Below are positions 1 through 9,055 of a DNA stretch of 33,762 nucleotides, in pieces. The DNA comes from Spirochaetales bacterium (lineage in GTDB: Bacteria > Spirochaetota > Spirochaetia > SZUA-6 > DRHE01), in NCBI GenBank assembly GCA_016930895.1, contig JAFGFV010000148.1, positions 1-33,762 of the forward strand, read 5' to 3'. A program made the translations under genes and the position numbers. Position 1 is the first letter of the stretch. Each line of letters opens with the position of its first letter. The notes beneath the pieces are model-generated. The model was not told where the DNA came from. It did no database searches and was given only the letters and a program-made list of their open reading frames with translations.

Positions 1-42
1 GCTGCCGAAGCGGCTGGGACCGCTGCCGAAGCGGCTGGGGCC
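1..42 (+). repeat. 21-bp tandem repeat in Ala-rich linker
   Basis: Two nearly identical 21-bp units (1-21 and 22-42) differ at one base and encode AAEAAGT and AAEAAGA. A third, degenerate unit follows. The array may extend upstream of the window. It codes the flexible linker before the zinc ribbon. Confidence 0.75.
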
Positions 43-270
43 GCTCCCGGAGCCCGCGAGGCTGGTCCCGCAGCCGGGGCGGCAGAGGCCGCGGCCTCCC
101 CTGGTGAGGCGGCGGAGGCGCCGACGGAAGATGAAGTGGAGGAGGGGTACGAGTGCCCGGAGTGCGGCGCGCCCATCGACACGTCCATGACCGCTTGTCC
201 AAACTGTGGCGTTGGTTTAAGCTTCGAAGAAGAAGCGGACGAAGAGACCGAGGGGGAAGCGGACCATTAG
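1..270 (+). CDS. nusA: 3' end of probable NusA with C-terminal zinc ribbon (partial)
   Basis: Reading frame 1 is open from the window edge to a TAG at 268-270, so only the last 89 codons are present. The visible part begins with an Ala/Glu/Gly-rich linker that includes a seven-residue repeat (AAEAAGT, AAEAAGA). It then has a four-cysteine knuckle, CPECG then CPNCG about 14 residues later, that looks like a rubredoxin-type zinc ribbon, and ends in an acidic tail. None of the NusA S1 or KH domains lies in the window. The NusA call rests on position: in many bacteria, including spirochaetes, nusA directly precedes infB. NusA acts on paused RNA polymerase in termination and antitermination. The ribbon could instead belong to another protein encoded before infB. 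The stop lies 15 bp before the infB start. Confidence 0.6.
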   Translation, partial: AAEAAGTAAEAAGAAPGAREAGPAAGAAEAAASPGEAAEAPTEDEVEEGYECPECGAPIDTSMTACPNCGVGLSFEEEADEETEGEADH

Positions 271-285
271 GTTTGAAGGGGATGT

Positions 286-2706
286 ATGTCTGAGGAACAG
301 AAAAAGCCGAAAGCAACGCTGATCAAGAAAAAGAAGATAGCGCCTTCCCCGGAAGCGGTCAGCGAAGAGCCGGAGAAGAAAAAGATCGTCGTCGTCAAGA
401 AGAAGGTGGTCGTGGTCAAGAAGACTGCCGCCCGGCCCGGCGCCCCGAAGCCCGAAGAGCCCGCGGCAGCCGCCGCCCACGCACCGCAGGAAGCTGCGCG
501 CGAGGCCAGGCCGGCGGTGGAAAGCGTACGACTTCAGGAACAGCCGGTGCGCCGGCCCACCTTCGAGACTCAGAGATACGACCGGGGTCCACGCGACCAG
601 GGGGACCGGGCGCATCGATCGACCCGCATCTATCGATCCCCGGGGGCCCCTCCCGGCCCCTCGTCGTCGAGAGACCGCCGGCCTCCCGCCGGTCCGCCGC
701 GCCCGCTGCGGCGGGACGGGGCGCCGCCGATCCGCCGTGATCGTCCGGGTGGAGCCGCGCCGCCGGCCAAACCAGAGGCTCCGAAGCCTGGGGCCAAGAA
801 GGTCTTCAAGACCAAGAAGAAGGGCTCCTTCGGCAAGGCAAGGTACGAAGAGCATCAGGAAAAGCTCCTGGCCCAGAAGAAGAAACTCGCTCCCAAGGCC
901 AATCCCGTTCCCAAAGAGATCGCGATCATGGAGGTCATCACGGTATCCGAGCTGGCCCGGAAGATGAATCTCAAGGCGTCGGAGCTGATCTCCAAGCTGA
1001 TGAGCATGGGGATGATGGTCACCATCAACCAGCAGATCGACGCCGAGACGGCCAGCATCCTGGCGGAGGAGTACGGCTGCAAGGTCAACATCGTCTCCCT
1101 GTACGACGAAACGATCATCGAGACCGAAGAGGACCAGGAACAGGACCTGCAGCATCGTCCGCCGATCGTGACTGTCATGGGGCACGTGGACCACGGCAAG
1201 ACCAAGCTGCTCGATGCCATCCGGACCGCCAACGTGGTGGACACGGAGTTCGGCGGCATCACCCAGCACATCGGTGCCTACAAGGTGGACCTTCCCCAGG
1301 GCAGGATCGTTTTCCTGGACACCCCGGGGCATGAGGCCTTCACCACCATGCGCGCCCGAGGCGCCCAGGTCACCGACCTGGTGGTCCTGGTCGTGGCCGC
1401 CGACGACGGGGTCATGCCGCAGACCGTGGAGGCGATCAATCACGCCAAGGAGGCCAAGGTCCCCATCATCGTCGCGGTCAACAAGGTGGACCTGCCGGAC
1501 GCCAACCCCGACCGGGTCAGGCAGCAGCTCTCCGAATACGATCTGGTCCCTGAGGCCTGGGGCGGGAATACCCTTTACTGCGAGATCTCGGCCCTCAAGG
1601 GCACGGGGATAACCGAGCTGTTGGAGGCGATCATCCTGCAGGCGGAACTCCTCGAGCTAAAGGCCAACTACAACTGCCGGGCCGAGGGGCGAATCGTCGA
1701 GTCCAAGATTGATTTCGGGCGGGGGATCGTGGCCACCGTGCTGATTCGGCGCGGCACGCTCAAGATCGGGGACTCCTTCGTCGCCGGGATCTACCCGGGC
1801 AAGGTCAGGGCCATGTTCAACGACAAGGGGGAGAAGGTCGACGAGGTGACCCCCTCCATCCCTGTCGAGATCGTCGGCTTTACCGGCATCCCCGACGCGG
1901 GGGACCCTTTCCAAGTCACCGAGTCGGAGAAGGAGGCCCGCCAGATCGGGACCAAGCGCCAGGAGCTCAAGAAGGTCGAAGAGGCGCAGAACGTCAAAAA
2001 GATCACCCTGGACAACCTGTACGATCAGATCAAGGACGGCGAGGTCCAGGAGCTCAAGGTGATCATAAAGGGAGACGTGCACGGGTCCGTGGAGGCCCTC
2101 CAGAGCGCTTTGGAACGGCTGGGCACGGCGGAGATCCGTCTGCACGTAATCCATGCCTCCGCCGGCGCGATCAACAAGGACGACGTCATGCTCGCCTCGG
2201 CCTCCAACGCCATCATCGTGGGGTTCAACGTGCGCCCCATCGCGGAGGCCCAGGCCACGGCGGAACGCGAGAAGGTGGAGATCCGAAGGTACAACATCAT
2301 CTACGACGTGGTCGACGACATCAGAGCGGCCATGGAAGGCATGCTGGCGCCGGAGCTGCAGGAAAAGGTGATGGGCTCGGCGGAGGTCCGAAATCTGTTC
2401 AAGGTACCCAAGATCGGGATCATCGCCGGCTGCTACGTCACGAGCGGCAAGATCCGACGCGGGGCGTCAGTGCGCCTCGTCCGGGACGGGGTCGACGTGT
2501 ACACGGGCAAGATTTCGTCGCTCAGGCGGTTCAAGGAGGACGCCCGGGAAGTCGAATCCGGCTTCGAGTGCGGCATCGGGATCGAAAACTACAACGACCT
2601 GAAGGTCGGGGACGTGATCGAGGCCTTCGAGGTGGTTCAGCTCGCCAAGACCCTTGAGAGCGCCGGGGCTCGCAGAGATGTCGGAAGTAAGGCTGAAGAA
2701 GGTTGA
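286..2706 (+). CDS. infB: Translation initiation factor IF-2
   Basis: This GTPase places initiator fMet-tRNA on the 30S subunit and drives 50S joining. The 806 residues are typical of a long bacterial IF-2. Residues 1-210 are a low-complexity Lys/Val then Arg/Pro-rich extension. An IF2_N helical domain follows at about 213-265. The G domain has G1 GHVDHGKT at 299-306, a [10 protein letters not shown] switch, G3 DTPGHEAF near 345, G4 NKVD at 399 and G5 SALKG. The elongation-factor-like C-terminal domains run to the end. The G1 loop is followed by Lys where Ser or Thr is common. The ATG at 286 has GAAGGGG just upstream; the ATG at 282 is followed at once by a stop. The 3' end overlaps rbfA by 29 bp. 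Confidence 0.98.
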   Translation: MSEEQKKPKATLIKKKKIAPSPEAVSEEPEKKKIVVVKKKVVVVKKTAARPGAPKPEEPAAAAAHAPQEAAREARPAVESVRLQEQPVRRPTFETQRYDRGPRDQGDRAHRSTRIYRSPGAPPGPSSSRDRRPPAGPPRPLRRDGAPPIRRDRPGGAAPPAKPEAPKPGAKKVFKTKKKGSFGKARYEEHQEKLLAQKKKLAPKANPVPKEIAIMEVITVSELARKMNLKASELISKLMSMGMMVTINQQIDAETASILAEEYGCKVNIVSLYDETIIETEEDQEQDLQHRPPIVTVMGHVDHGKTKLLDAIRTANVVDTEFGGITQHIGAYKVDLPQGRIVFLDTPGHEAFTTMRARGAQVTDLVVLVVAADDGVMPQTVEAINHAKEAKVPIIVAVNKVDLPDANPDRVRQQLSEYDLVPEAWGGNTLYCEISALKGTGITELLEAIILQAELLELKANYNCRAEGRIVESKIDFGRGIVATVLIRRGTLKIGDSFVAGIYPGKVRAMFNDKGEKVDEVTPSIPVEIVGFTGIPDAGDPFQVTESEKEARQIGTKRQELKKVEEAQNVKKITLDNLYDQIKDGEVQELKVIIKGDVHGSVEALQSALERLGTAEIRLHVIHASAGAINKDDVMLASASNAIIVGFNVRPIAEAQATAEREKVEIRRYNIIYDVVDDIRAAMEGMLAPELQEKVMGSAEVRNLFKVPKIGIIAGCYVTSGKIRRGASVRLVRDGVDVYTGKISSLRRFKEDAREVESGFECGIGIENYNDLKVGDVIEAFEVVQLAKTLESAGARRDVGSKAEEG

Positions 2707-3025
2707 GAGCCTTCTTCAGGCCGAAATAAGCTCACTGATCACCCGCGGGGTCGTCAAGGACCCGCGAGTTCCCCGCATGACCACGGTCACCGGCGTGGAG
2801 GTTTCCGGGGACCTCCATCATGCAAAGGTATTCATCTCCTTCTTCGGCAGTGAAGAGGAACGGACCGCCTGCGTCGAAGCCCTGAACCACGCGGCGGGCT
2901 TCATCCACAGGAAGCTGGGCGAGTCCCTGCACATGCGGACGGTCCCGCGGCCGGCCTTCTACGGGGACAAGTCGATCGAGCGAGGGGTCCGCATTACCCG
3001 GAAGCTACGGGAACTGTTTCCTTGA
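2678..3025 (+). CDS. rbfA: Ribosome-binding factor A
   Basis: RbfA is a small KH-fold protein that binds the immature 30S subunit and helps 16S rRNA 5'-end maturation. The 115-residue product begins [18 protein letters not shown], the usual family opening, and keeps the expected length. I chose ATG 2678 over the in-frame TTG at 2654 because the family N-terminus starts at the MSE and the extra eight residues have no counterpart. The start lies inside the end of infB, and the stop overlaps the truB TTG by four bases (TTGA). This gives tight translational coupling in the nusA-infB-rbfA-truB order seen in many bacteria. Confidence 0.95.
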   Translation: MSEVRLKKVESLLQAEISSLITRGVVKDPRVPRMTTVTGVEVSGDLHHAKVFISFFGSEEERTACVEALNHAAGFIHRKLGESLHMRTVPRPAFYGDKSIERGVRITRKLRELFP

Positions 3026-3915
3026 CCGGCGGTCGCTCCGGGCTGGTCCTGCTGGACAAGCCTGCCGAAATGACCTCCTTTCAGGCCCTGAGCGCGATCA
3101 AGGCCGCGTTGGGCACCCGGCGCGTGGGCCACGCCGGGACGCTGGACCGCTTTGCCACGGGACTTCTCGTGATCCTGACGGGAGCGTATACGCGGTTGGC
3201 GCAGCTGTTCAGCGGGTTGGACAAGTCCTACCGGGCCGTCGTGGTGCTGGGCGTGGAGACCGACACCCTCGATCCGGAGGGTGCGGTGGTGGCTACCGCG
3301 CCGGTCCCCGGGCTGGCGGATGTCCGGGCGGTCTTGAAAAGCTTCACGGGGCCGATCGAGCAGGTCCCGCCGGCGTACTCGGCGCTTCACGTCGAGGGGC
3401 GGCGGGCGCACGAGCTTTCCCGCGCGGGCACGCCGCCTCGGATGGCACAGCGTTCCGTGACCATTTACGCCCTGGACCTGGTCAGGTACGAGCCGCCGGA
3501 GTTGGAGATACAGGTGCACTGCTCGAAGGGGACTTACGTCAGGTCGCTGGCCCGGGACCTGGCGGCCGCGGCGGGTTCCCGGGGTCATCTCGCGGCGCTT
3601 CGCCGGCTGGCCGTTGGGCCGTACAGCGTGGAGGAGGCGGTGGCCCCGGGAGAGTTCATCTCCGCCGGGAGCCTGGTTCCCGTGCGGGAAGCCCTGGGCC
3701 GGCTGGAGGGAGTGAGCTGCCTGACGGTGGAGGGGCAGGCGGTGCGGGCCGTGCGGCACGGGAATCCGCTCGAAGAGTGTCTGCCCGAGGGATACCAGCG
3801 GTCGGCGTCGGAGACCCTTGCCGTGTTCGACCGAGAGGGAGATCTCCTCGCGGTGGCGCGCGGGGACCGGGGGCGCTATCGGTACCTGGCGGTCTTCCGG
3901 GAGGCGGAAGCGTGA
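3022..3915 (+). CDS. truB: tRNA pseudouridine(55) synthase
   Basis: TruB converts U55 to pseudouridine in the T-loop of most tRNAs. The 297-residue protein opens with GLVLLDKPAEMTSFQ and carries the catalytic motif HAGTLDRFATGLL, with Asp42 as the expected nucleophile. The usual Pro of GTLDP is Arg-Phe here, which does not touch the catalytic Asp. The C-terminal ~80 residues fit a PUA-like RNA-binding domain. The TTG start is set by the TTGA overlap with the rbfA stop; no ATG or GTG keeps the N-terminal GLVLLDKP strand. The stop overlaps the ribF GTG (GTGA). Confidence 0.96.
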   Translation: MTGGRSGLVLLDKPAEMTSFQALSAIKAALGTRRVGHAGTLDRFATGLLVILTGAYTRLAQLFSGLDKSYRAVVVLGVETDTLDPEGAVVATAPVPGLADVRAVLKSFTGPIEQVPPAYSALHVEGRRAHELSRAGTPPRMAQRSVTIYALDLVRYEPPELEIQVHCSKGTYVRSLARDLAAAAGSRGHLAALRRLAVGPYSVEEAVAPGEFISAGSLVPVREALGRLEGVSCLTVEGQAVRAVRHGNPLEECLPEGYQRSASETLAVFDREGDLLAVARGDRGRYRYLAVFREAEA

Positions 3916-4697
3916 GGATCGTGTCCCTGGAGGAGCTGGGCCGCGGCAGGGACGAGATCGAAAAGCCTCCATCTGCCCTGACCATCGGGGTCTTCGACGC
4001 TCTTCACGTGGGTCACCAGCGGTTGATCAGCGCCGTGGTGGCGAGCCCCGCCGGGGTGATGCCCGTGGTGTGCACCTTCCGGCAGAGTCCTGGGAGCGTC
4101 CTGGGCACCCGCAGATTCCCGGGAAACGTGCTGTCGTTCCGCCAGAAGATGGCGAGGCTGGAGGGACTGGGGGTCGAGGAGGTTGTCCTGATTGACTTTT
4201 CCCCTGAAATTAGTAAACTGACGGGCAAGAGGTTCATTGAGCTGCTCGCAGGGTACTTGACCATCAGGAAGCTGGTGGTGGGGTACAACTTCCACATGGG
4301 CCGGAACAGGGATACTGGAGTGACGCAGTTGCGGCGGATGCTCCAGGACAGCGAAACGGAGTTGGTGGTGGTTCCTGCCACCTTCCACGGAGGCCGGCCG
4401 GTGAGCAGCTCACGTATCAGGGACACGATACGGGAAGGTGACTTCTCGGAGGTCCAGCTCATGATAGGAGCGCCTTTCTGCCTGGATCTTCGGGATGTTG
4501 AGATAGAGGTACGGGGATCCCGTGCCGCAGTCAAGCGGGAAGCGCTCGATCAGATCCTGCCCAGACCGGGCGAGTACCCCGCAAGAGTCCGGACACAAGG
4601 CGCGGAGCGAACAGCCACGGTCAGCGTGGCAGAGCAGACGCTGTCCTGGACCCGAGACTGGCAGGAGCACGAGTTGGAAATTTGCTTTACGCAGTAG
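3912..4697 (+). CDS. ribF: RibF-type FAD synthetase, riboflavin kinase half degenerate
   Basis: RibF is normally bifunctional: an N-terminal nucleotidyltransferase adenylylates FMN to FAD and a C-terminal kinase makes FMN from riboflavin. The N-terminal domain is intact here, with GVFDALHVGH at 25-35, a GYNFHMGRNRDTG segment near 124 and the SSSRIRDTIREGD motif at 165-177. The protein stops at 261 residues against about 300-320 in the bifunctional family. Residues ~186-261 look like a shrunken beta-barrel: I see no G-x-PTAN motif and no catalytic Glu. The GTG start overlaps the truB stop (GTGA). It may be an FAD synthetase only, with kinase activity elsewhere or FMN imported. Confidence 0.88.
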   Translation: MRIVSLEELGRGRDEIEKPPSALTIGVFDALHVGHQRLISAVVASPAGVMPVVCTFRQSPGSVLGTRRFPGNVLSFRQKMARLEGLGVEEVVLIDFSPEISKLTGKRFIELLAGYLTIRKLVVGYNFHMGRNRDTGVTQLRRMLQDSETELVVVPATFHGGRPVSSSRIRDTIREGDFSEVQLMIGAPFCLDLRDVEIEVRGSRAAVKREALDQILPRPGEYPARVRTQGAERTATVSVAEQTLSWTRDWQEHELEICFTQ

Positions 4698-4717
4698 ACT
4701 GCATGACAGCGCACTGC
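4691..4717 (+). promoter_or_regulatory. Possible switching hairpins in rpsO leader
   Basis: GCAGT at 4691-4695 can pair with ACTGC at 4698-4702 or with a second ACTGC at 4713-4717, so two exclusive hairpins are possible just before the rpsO ribosome-binding site. The stems are only 5 bp and the first loop is very short. S15 represses its own mRNA in several bacteria through leader structures. That this is such a site is inference. Confidence 0.25.
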
Positions 4718-4729
4718 ACACGCACAGCG

Positions 4730-4741
4730 TAGGAGGATCAG
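4730..4741 (+). promoter_or_regulatory. Strong ribosome-binding site of rpsO
   Basis: TAGGAGGA at 4730-4737 is close to a full Shine-Dalgarno sequence and lies at short spacing before ATG 4742. It is among the strongest ribosome-binding sites in this operon, as expected for a ribosomal protein gene. Confidence 0.8.
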
Positions 4742-5011
4742 ATGTCCTTGACCCAGGAAAGAAAACGTGAGGTCTTCAAGGAATTCGGCAGAACGGAAAA
4801 GGATACGGGCTCCGCAGAGGTCCAGGTCGCGTTGCTGACGCGCAGGATCGAGGAGTTGACGGGCCATTTCAAGACGAATCCCAAAGACCACGCTTCCCGG
4901 CGCGGGCTTCTCAAGATGGTCGGCCAGCGGCGCAAGCTGCTCAACTACCTCAAGAAGACCGACATCGAGAAGTACCGCGAAATCCTGAATCGGCTGTCGC
5001 TCAGGAAATAG
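4742..5011 (+). CDS. rpsO: 30S ribosomal protein S15
   Basis: S15 is a primary 16S rRNA binder that organises the platform of the 30S subunit. The product is 89 residues, exactly the usual length. It carries the family core: [20 protein letters not shown], then the [16 protein letters not shown] turn, then the [11 protein letters not shown] helix. It sits before pnp, an arrangement shared by very many bacteria. The 44-bp gap after ribF holds a strong Shine-Dalgarno site and a possible leader hairpin. Translation of this gene is probably set separately from the overlapped genes upstream. Confidence 0.98.
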   Translation: MSLTQERKREVFKEFGRTEKDTGSAEVQVALLTRRIEELTGHFKTNPKDHASRRGLLKMVGQRRKLLNYLKKTDIEKYREILNRLSLRK

Positions 5012-5058
5012 CAGCGACGGAACGCGAAAACGAAGAGAGACAAGGTAACGAACAACAC

Positions 5059-7344
5059 ATGGAACATCAGGTACGAGTGAAAATTGGCGCCGAGGAGTTG
5101 GTCCTGGAGTCGGGCAAGATCGCCAAGCAGGCCAACGGCGCCGTCTTTGGACGCTACGGAGGGTCCGCAGTCATCGCGACGATATGCGCGTCGGAGCAGG
5201 ACCGTGAGGGACTGGATTTTATCCCCCTGTCCGTGGAGTACAACGAGAAGTACTATGCCGCCGGGAAGATCCCCGGCGGTTTCATTAAGAGGGAAGGGCG
5301 GCCCAAGGACCGGGAGATCCTGGTCTCCCGGCTCATCGACCGTCCGATGCGGCCTCTGTTCTCCAAGAAATTCAAGCGTGAGCTCCAGATCATCCCCACC
5401 GTGGTGTCCACGGACCAGATCAATCCTCCGGACGTGCTGGCCATGGTGGCAGCCTCGGCCGCGGTGACGATCTCGGACATCCCTTTCGACGGCCCTGTCG
5501 GGGCGGTTCGCCTGGGCTACGCGGACGGTGAGTTCATCGTGAACCCGACCTACGACCAGATTGAGCGCTGCGAGATGGAGATCGTGGTGGCCGGCACCGA
5601 CCAGGGAATCACCATGGTGGAGGGCTCAGCCCGGGAGGTGTCGGAGGAGGTCATGGTGCGGGCCATCGAGGAGGCCCACAAGGCCATCAAGGAGATCTGC
5701 CGGGCGCAGCTGGAGCTTGTTAGGGTGCTGGGCAAGGAGAAGCTTCCGCTCCCGGAGGTGGAGAGCGGGATCGACGAGGCCCTGCGCGAGGAGATCGTGG
5801 CGTGGGCCCGCCCCCAGATGGAAACGGCCTGCTTTGTCGAAGGAAAGCATAACCGCTCCAAGGCGATCAAGGCGATCGGCAAGGCCGTGGCCGAGGAGTT
5901 TGCGGACCGGGTCCCGGAGGAGTTCCAGAAGCAGATCGGAGCTATTCTCGAAGATCTGGAAGCCGAAGTCGTCCGCACGTCGATCTTGGGACGGAAGGTG
6001 CGGACCGACGGTCGGGGCCCGGAAGACATCCGCCCGATCTCCTGCGAGGTCGATTTCCTCTCGCGGACCCACGGTTCGGCGCTGTTCACCCGCGGAGAGA
6101 CGCAGGCCCTGGTCGTAACGACCTTGGGAACCGTGTTCGACGAGCAAATCATGGACGACATCGAAGGGGATTCCCGCAAGGCATTCATGCTGCACTACAA
6201 CTTCCCCCCGTACTCGGTGGGAGAGACGGGGCGGCTGGGGGCCGGCCGCCGCGAGATCGGTCATGGCAACCTGGCCGAACGCTCGTTGAAGGCGGTGATG
6301 CCCGGCAAGGAGAATTTTCCGTACACGATCCGGGTGGTATCCGAGGTCCTGGAGTCCAACGGTTCTTCGTCCATGGCCACGGTGTGCGGCTGCACCCTGA
6401 GCCTGCTCAACGCGGGGGTCCCGATCTCCAAGTCCGTGGCCGGGATTGCCATGGGCCTGGTGAGCGACGGGAATGACTACGTGGTGCTGTCCGACATCCT
6501 CGGCGAGGAAGACCACCTGGGGGACATGGACTTCAAGGTGGCCGGCACCGCCGACGGTATCACCGGGTTCCAGATGGACATCAAGATCGGTGGTGTCGAC
6601 TACGAGATCCTGGGCAGGGCCCTGGAACAGGCGCGCCGCGGGCGCCTTCACATTCTCCAGATCATGGGCAGTACCATCAAAGAGCCCCGGGACGCAATTT
6701 CCGACTATGCTCCCAAGATCATCAGCATCAAGATCGATCCCGACAAGATCGGCGCCGTGATCGGCCCCGGGGGCAAGATGATCAAGGGGATGACCGAACG
6801 CACGGGCGCGACCATCAACGTGGACAACGACGGCACCGTCACGATCTACTCGCGGGAAAAGGAAAAGGCCGAAGAGGCGCAGAACCTGATCCAGGAACTG
6901 GTGGCGGAGCCGGAGGTCGGCCGGTGGTACAACGGAACCGTCCGCAGGATCATGGACTTCGGGGCCTTTATCGAGTTCCTGCCCGGCAAGGAGGGGCTCT
7001 GTCACGTCTCCCGACTCTCCGAGGGGCACGTGAATGACGTGCGCGACGTGCTCACCGAGGGGCAGGAGGTCAAGGTCAAGCTCTTCGAGATCGACCGGAT
7101 GGGGCGCATGAACCTCAGCATGATCGAAAACCCCGAGCCCCGACGGTCCTCCGGTCCCGGGGGAGACTCCGGTGGGCCGCGGCGGTACGACGGGGACAGG
7201 CCGCGTTCCGGGGGACCCCGTGACGGCGGCCGCTCATCGGAGGACCGGGGATTCGGTCGCGATCGGCGGCCGGAGAGGCGCTCTGGGGGCGGAGACCGGC
7301 CCCGGGGCCCGAACAGGTCTGACGACTCGCACCCGCGGAGATAG
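5059..7344 (+). CDS. pnp: Polynucleotide phosphorylase with Arg/Gly-rich tail
   Basis: PNPase degrades RNA 3' to 5' by phosphorolysis and is a core part of bacterial RNA turnover. The 761-residue protein has two RNase PH-like domains separated by a helical domain. A KH domain follows with GPGGKMIKG near 571 and then an S1 domain (~617-690) with MDFGAFIEFLPGKEGLCHVS. The final ~69 residues are an Arg/Gly/Asp/Ser-rich, lysine-free, probably disordered tail, longer than in E. coli PNPase (~711 residues). ATG 5059 matches the family N-terminus (GKIAKQANGAV by residue 30). The Shine-Dalgarno signal upstream is weak (AAGG about 12 nt away). Confidence 0.98.
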   Translation: MEHQVRVKIGAEELVLESGKIAKQANGAVFGRYGGSAVIATICASEQDREGLDFIPLSVEYNEKYYAAGKIPGGFIKREGRPKDREILVSRLIDRPMRPLFSKKFKRELQIIPTVVSTDQINPPDVLAMVAASAAVTISDIPFDGPVGAVRLGYADGEFIVNPTYDQIERCEMEIVVAGTDQGITMVEGSAREVSEEVMVRAIEEAHKAIKEICRAQLELVRVLGKEKLPLPEVESGIDEALREEIVAWARPQMETACFVEGKHNRSKAIKAIGKAVAEEFADRVPEEFQKQIGAILEDLEAEVVRTSILGRKVRTDGRGPEDIRPISCEVDFLSRTHGSALFTRGETQALVVTTLGTVFDEQIMDDIEGDSRKAFMLHYNFPPYSVGETGRLGAGRREIGHGNLAERSLKAVMPGKENFPYTIRVVSEVLESNGSSSMATVCGCTLSLLNAGVPISKSVAGIAMGLVSDGNDYVVLSDILGEEDHLGDMDFKVAGTADGITGFQMDIKIGGVDYEILGRALEQARRGRLHILQIMGSTIKEPRDAISDYAPKIISIKIDPDKIGAVIGPGGKMIKGMTERTGATINVDNDGTVTIYSREKEKAEEAQNLIQELVAEPEVGRWYNGTVRRIMDFGAFIEFLPGKEGLCHVSRLSEGHVNDVRDVLTEGQEVKVKLFEIDRMGRMNLSMIENPEPRRSSGPGGDSGGPRRYDGDRPRSGGPRDGGRSSEDRGFGRDRRPERRSGGGDRPRGPNRSDDSHPRR

Positions 7345-7347
7345 CCC

Positions 7348-8607
7348 TTGATCCAGGCCACGGAGCTTCCCTGCGGCCCCCGTGTGATACTGGAGCCCGT
7401 TGAGAACACCGAGGCCGTCTCTATCGGCTTCTGGCAGGACCACGGTTCCCGGGACGAAACCGAGGCAGAGGCCGGCTTCTCGCATTTCCTCGAGCACATG
7501 GTCTTCAAGGGCACCCGGAGGAGGAGCGCCTACCAGATCGCCCAGGCGATCGATCGGGTAGGGGGGTACCTCAACGCCTTCACGGAGAAAGAGGTCACCT
7601 GCTTCTACTGCACCCTGCCGGGGGAATCCATAGAGCTCGCCGTCGACGTGCTGGCGGACATGCTCTCCGATGCCCTTCTCGACGAAGTGGAAATCGAGAA
7701 GGAAAAGGCGGTGGTGCTCAACGAAATCAGTGCCGCCGATGACAATCCGGAGGAGAAGGGACAGCAGCACTACCTCGAGCGCCTCTGGGGCGGGCACGCG
7801 CTGTCGCGGCAGATCACGGGACTCAAGCACCAGGTGACAAGGATTCGGCGGCAGGAGCTGCTGGAGTTCTACAGGACCCGCTTTTCTCCCTGCCGGCTGG
7901 TGATCACGGCCAGCGGCAAGCTGGAGCCAGGGCGGCTTCTGCAGCTCCTGCAGGAGCGGCTGCCCGAGAAAGGCAGCGCCTGGAGCAACGGTCGGCGCAC
8001 TGCGCCCCCGGTCCGAAAACTCTGGCAGGCGCTGCCGGACAAGTTCGAGCAGGTGCAGGTCTATACCGGGATCTGTTTTCCCTCTTCCAAGCGGCTGGAG
8101 GAATACTACCACGAGCTGGTCCTGAACACCCTGTTCGGCGAATCCATGAGCTCCCGGCTGTTCCAACGGATCCGGGAGGACGAGGGGCTCTGTTATTCCG
8201 TCTACTCCTACCGAACCTATTTCACCGACTTGGCCATGTGGACGGTGTACGCGAACACGTCGCCGGGAACCATCCCGACGCTCCTGCGGGCCGTACAGCG
8301 GGAGCTGGCCCGGCTGCGAACCGATGCACCAAGCCTCGAGGAGATCGAGGATGCCAAGAGCCAACTGCGCGGCAACATGATCCTGTCGAAGGAGGACATG
8401 GAAAACCGCATGAAGCGGCTGTTTCGCCAGCACCATCTCACCGGAAAGACCCTGGAGTACGAGGAGTCCTTGCGGCTGCTCGGAAATGTCGGTCAGGACG
8501 ACGTGGTCGAGCTCATCGAGCGGCGCCTGCGTCCGGAGGATTTCAACCTGCTCGCATACGGCAGCAGGCGACTGCGCAAGCTGCCCATGACGGGCTTCGC
8601 GTTCTAG
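7348..8607 (+). CDS. M16 family zinc peptidase (processing-peptidase-like)
   Basis: This looks like a cytoplasmic zinc metallopeptidase of the pitrilysin/mitochondrial-processing-peptidase family. The inverted zinc motif is exact: HFLEH puts His46, Glu49 and His50 in place, and the third ligand Glu126 follows 75 residues later in VVLNEI (HxxEH-x75-E). The C-terminal half has the inactive-domain hallmarks, including [20 protein letters not shown]. The length of 419 residues fits the single-chain bacterial group found next to pnp in Bacillus (mlpA). No signal peptide is visible. The TTG start at 7348, three bases after the pnp stop, has GCGGAG as a modest ribosome-binding site. The physiological substrate is unknown. 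Confidence 0.93.
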   Translation: MIQATELPCGPRVILEPVENTEAVSIGFWQDHGSRDETEAEAGFSHFLEHMVFKGTRRRSAYQIAQAIDRVGGYLNAFTEKEVTCFYCTLPGESIELAVDVLADMLSDALLDEVEIEKEKAVVLNEISAADDNPEEKGQQHYLERLWGGHALSRQITGLKHQVTRIRRQELLEFYRTRFSPCRLVITASGKLEPGRLLQLLQERLPEKGSAWSNGRRTAPPVRKLWQALPDKFEQVQVYTGICFPSSKRLEEYYHELVLNTLFGESMSSRLFQRIREDEGLCYSVYSYRTYFTDLAMWTVYANTSPGTIPTLLRAVQRELARLRTDAPSLEEIEDAKSQLRGNMILSKEDMENRMKRLFRQHHLTGKTLEYEESLRLLGNVGQDDVVELIERRLRPEDFNLLAYGSRRLRKLPMTGFAF

Positions 8608-8617
8608 AGGGGAGGGC

Positions 8618-9055
8618 ATGAACGAGATCCGAGTGGCCTGCATCCAGGGGTCGGGGTTCCTGCCCGAATATCATTCCCCGGGGTCCGCGGGGGCGGACTT
8701 GCGCGCGGAGATCGAGGCGGAGATCCGCCTGGAACCGGGTGCCCGCGCGGTCATTCCGACGGGCCTGCGTCTGGAGATACCCCCGGGCTTTGAAGCCCAG
8801 ATTCGTCCGCGGTCGGGACTCGCGTTGAATCACGGAATTACCCTTCTGAATACCCCGGGCACCGTCGACAGCGACTACCGGGGAGAGGTCCGGGTGATCC
8901 TGGTCAACCTGGGAAGCGAGCCCTTCGTGGTGCGCCGAGGGGACCGGATCGCCCAGATCGTGTTCCAGGCCGTCGTGCGGGCGCATTTTGCGGCCCAGGA
9001 GGGCATCGCGGAGTCCGCTCGAGGGGAAGGCGGGTTTGGCTCCACGGGTGTGTAG
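8618..9055 (+). CDS. dut: dUTP diphosphatase (trimeric dUTPase)
   Basis: dUTPase hydrolyses dUTP to dUMP and pyrophosphate, which keeps uracil out of DNA and feeds thymidylate synthesis. All five family motifs are present in the 145 residues: [25 protein letters not shown] (catalytic Asp84), RGDRIAQ and the C-terminal [10 protein letters not shown] arm that closes over the substrate. The ribosome-binding site AGGGGAGGG at 8608-8616 is strong. The stop overlaps the GTG start of the following lipoprotein gene. Confidence 0.97.
   Translation: MNEIRVACIQGSGFLPEYHSPGSAGADLRAEIEAEIRLEPGARAVIPTGLRLEIPPGFEAQIRPRSGLALNHGITLLNTPGTVDSDYRGEVRVILVNLGSEPFVVRRGDRIAQIVFQAVVRAHFAAQEGIAESARGEGGFGSTGV

Noticed and set aside
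5626..7029. 467-codon open frame on the - strand opposite pnp
   Set aside because: It lies wholly within pnp, has a shadow-like composition and no start signals or family features.
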